Of a DNA stretch of 6,899 bases, positions 6,071 to 6,899 are shown one piece after another. Source of the stretch: Halomonas sp. (GTDB taxonomy: Bacteria > Pseudomonadota > Gammaproteobacteria > Pseudomonadales > Oleiphilaceae). The stretch spans positions 1 through 6,899 of the forward strand of contig SLIH01000109.1 in assembly GCA_007135745.1 (NCBI GenBank), given 5' to 3'. A program made the translations under genes and the position numbers. Numbering within the stretch: the first letter of the stretch is position 1; every line of letters begins with the position of its first letter. The notes beneath the pieces were generated by a model, which saw only the letters and a program-made list of their open reading frames with translations, did not search any database and was not told where the DNA came from.

Positions 6071-6899
6071 ATGTCAGACGAGGCAACCCAGCCCGAAAGC
6101 AAAACAGCGCCTGCAGAGGCCGCTGCCGAAGGCGAAACCCCAGAAAGCGACCCGGCACCGGTTGCTGAGGCGCCGCGTTTTACTGATCTCAACCTCCATC
6201 CACAGTTGCAGAAAGCGATTGACACCCTGGGCTTCACGCACTGTACCGGCATACAGGGTGAGGCACTGCCGAAAACTCTGCAGGGCCTTGATCTGATCGG
6301 ACAGGCCCAGACCGGAACCGGGAAGACCGCCGCGTTTCTGATTACGGCAATCCAGCGCATGCTGGAGAAGCCCATTGCGTTTGAGGAACGTTATGCCAGT
6401 GAACCCCGGGTCCTGGCCCTGGCACCCACACGGGAGCTGGCGCTTCAGATTGCGAAAGACGCCGAGACCCTGACCGAGCATACCGGGCACAACGTCGTGA
6501 CAACCGTTGGCGGCATGAATTATGACCGCCAGCGTCGTCAGCTGCGCAGCGAGGCGGTCGACATCCTTGTGGCCACACCCGGGCGCTTACTGGATTTTCT
6601 TGGCAGTCACGATGTCTTCCTCGATCAGCTCGACATGCTGATCCTGGACGAGGCGGACCGGATGCTGGATATGGGCTTCATACCGGATGTCAAAAAGATC
6701 ATCCGCAAGTGCACGCCTCGCGAACAGCGCCAGACGGTCCTCTTCAGCGCCACCTTTAACCAGGATGTCCTCAACCTTGCGTCCATGTGGACCAAGGCCG
6801 CCGAATTCATCGAGATCGAACCTGAGCACAAGGCCGCCGAACGGGTTGAACAGATCATCTACACCGTCAGTGAAAGCGACAAACTGAAAGTGCTGGTCA
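6071..6899 (+). CDS. rhlB: ATP-dependent DEAD-box RNA helicase, probably RhlB (3' end outside window)
   Basis: The first 276 codons of a DEAD-box RNA helicase; the window ends before the second RecA-like domain is reached in full. RhlB unwinds RNA and in E. coli works with RNase E and PNPase in the degradosome. An Ala/Glu/Pro-rich, probably disordered segment occupies residues 1-35. It is followed by the Q motif region GFTHCTGIQ (54-62), motif I AQTGTGKT (79-86), Ia PTRELA (119-124), GG (147-148), Ib TPGR (169-172), motif II DEAD (193-196) with DRMLDMGFIPDV, and motif III SAT (226-228). The RFTDLNLHPQL opening and the IEPEHKAAERVEQ stretch fit the RhlB proteins of Pseudomonas-like bacteria better than RhlE, DbpA or SrmB. 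GAGGA (6056-6060) lies 10 bases before the ATG; a GTG directly precedes that ATG in frame. It may be co-transcribed with epmC. RhlB identity is likely but not certain without the C-terminus. Confidence 0.85.
   Translation, partial: MSDEATQPESKTAPAEAAAEGETPESDPAPVAEAPRFTDLNLHPQLQKAIDTLGFTHCTGIQGEALPKTLQGLDLIGQAQTGTGKTAAFLITAIQRMLEKPIAFEERYASEPRVLALAPTRELALQIAKDAETLTEHTGHNVVTTVGGMNYDRQRRQLRSEAVDILVATPGRLLDFLGSHDVFLDQLDMLILDEADRMLDMGFIPDVKKIIRKCTPREQRQTVLFSATFNQDVLNLASMWTKAAEFIEIEPEHKAAERVEQIIYTVSESDKLKVLV

Noticed and set aside
6051..6071. Six-codon ORF whose TGA overlaps the rhlB ATG (TGATG)
   Set aside because: Too short to assess, no separate ribosome binding site; the GAGGA inside it serves rhlB.
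1..6899. Search for a defence island, toxin-antitoxin pair, phage remnant or biosynthetic cluster
   Set aside because: Every long coding region resolves to a known housekeeping or transporter family. The ABM-domain protein stands alone, with no biosynthetic partners, so its family name should not be read as an antibiotic cluster.

Overview
The window carries ordinary chromosomal housekeeping genes of a gammaproteobacterium. Protein character and gene content resemble Marinobacter or a related Pseudomonadales/Alteromonadales lineage. That placement rests on RlmM, TusA, DsbD, EpmC and RhlB all being of gammaproteobacterial type, and on recalled family resemblance rather than a database search. 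No mobile element, CRISPR array, tRNA or rRNA is visible, and no gene looks foreign.

Layout: (1) 138-1881, plus strand: a small alpha/beta hydrolase of the KANL3/Tex30-like family overlaps rlmM (23S rRNA C2498 2'-O-methyltransferase) by 14 bases, so the two are probably one operon. (2) 1907-2209, minus strand: a 100-residue antibiotic-biosynthesis-monooxygenase (ABM)-fold protein, convergent with rlmM. A terminator-like hairpin lies between them. (3) 2210-2316: a divergent intergenic region with a symmetric -10-like element, followed by tusA (sulfur carrier) on the plus strand with a probable TTG start. (4) 5328-2568, minus strand: dsbD (periplasmic disulfide reductase), followed one base later by a DMT/EamA-family transporter, again a probable operon, ending convergent with tusA. 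(5) 5329-5457: a divergent intergenic region containing a possible 22-codon small ORF with a strong Shine-Dalgarno sequence. (6) 5458-6024: epmC (EF-P hydroxylase). (7) 6071 to the window end: a DEAD-box RNA helicase, most likely rhlB, cut by the window edge inside or just before its second RecA-like domain.

A theme of translation and RNA metabolism runs through the plus strand: RlmM modifies the ribosome, TusA feeds tRNA thiolation, EpmC finishes EF-P modification, and RhlB remodels RNA. The minus-strand dsbD unit serves envelope thiol chemistry. These genes are not known to form a single pathway, and I see no convincing undescribed system. The most interesting leftovers are regulatory: the small ORF and possible leaderless start before epmC, the absence of a Shine-Dalgarno sequence at dsbD (an anti-SD-like CCTCCC sits there instead), and the symmetric promoter element between the ABM gene and tusA.
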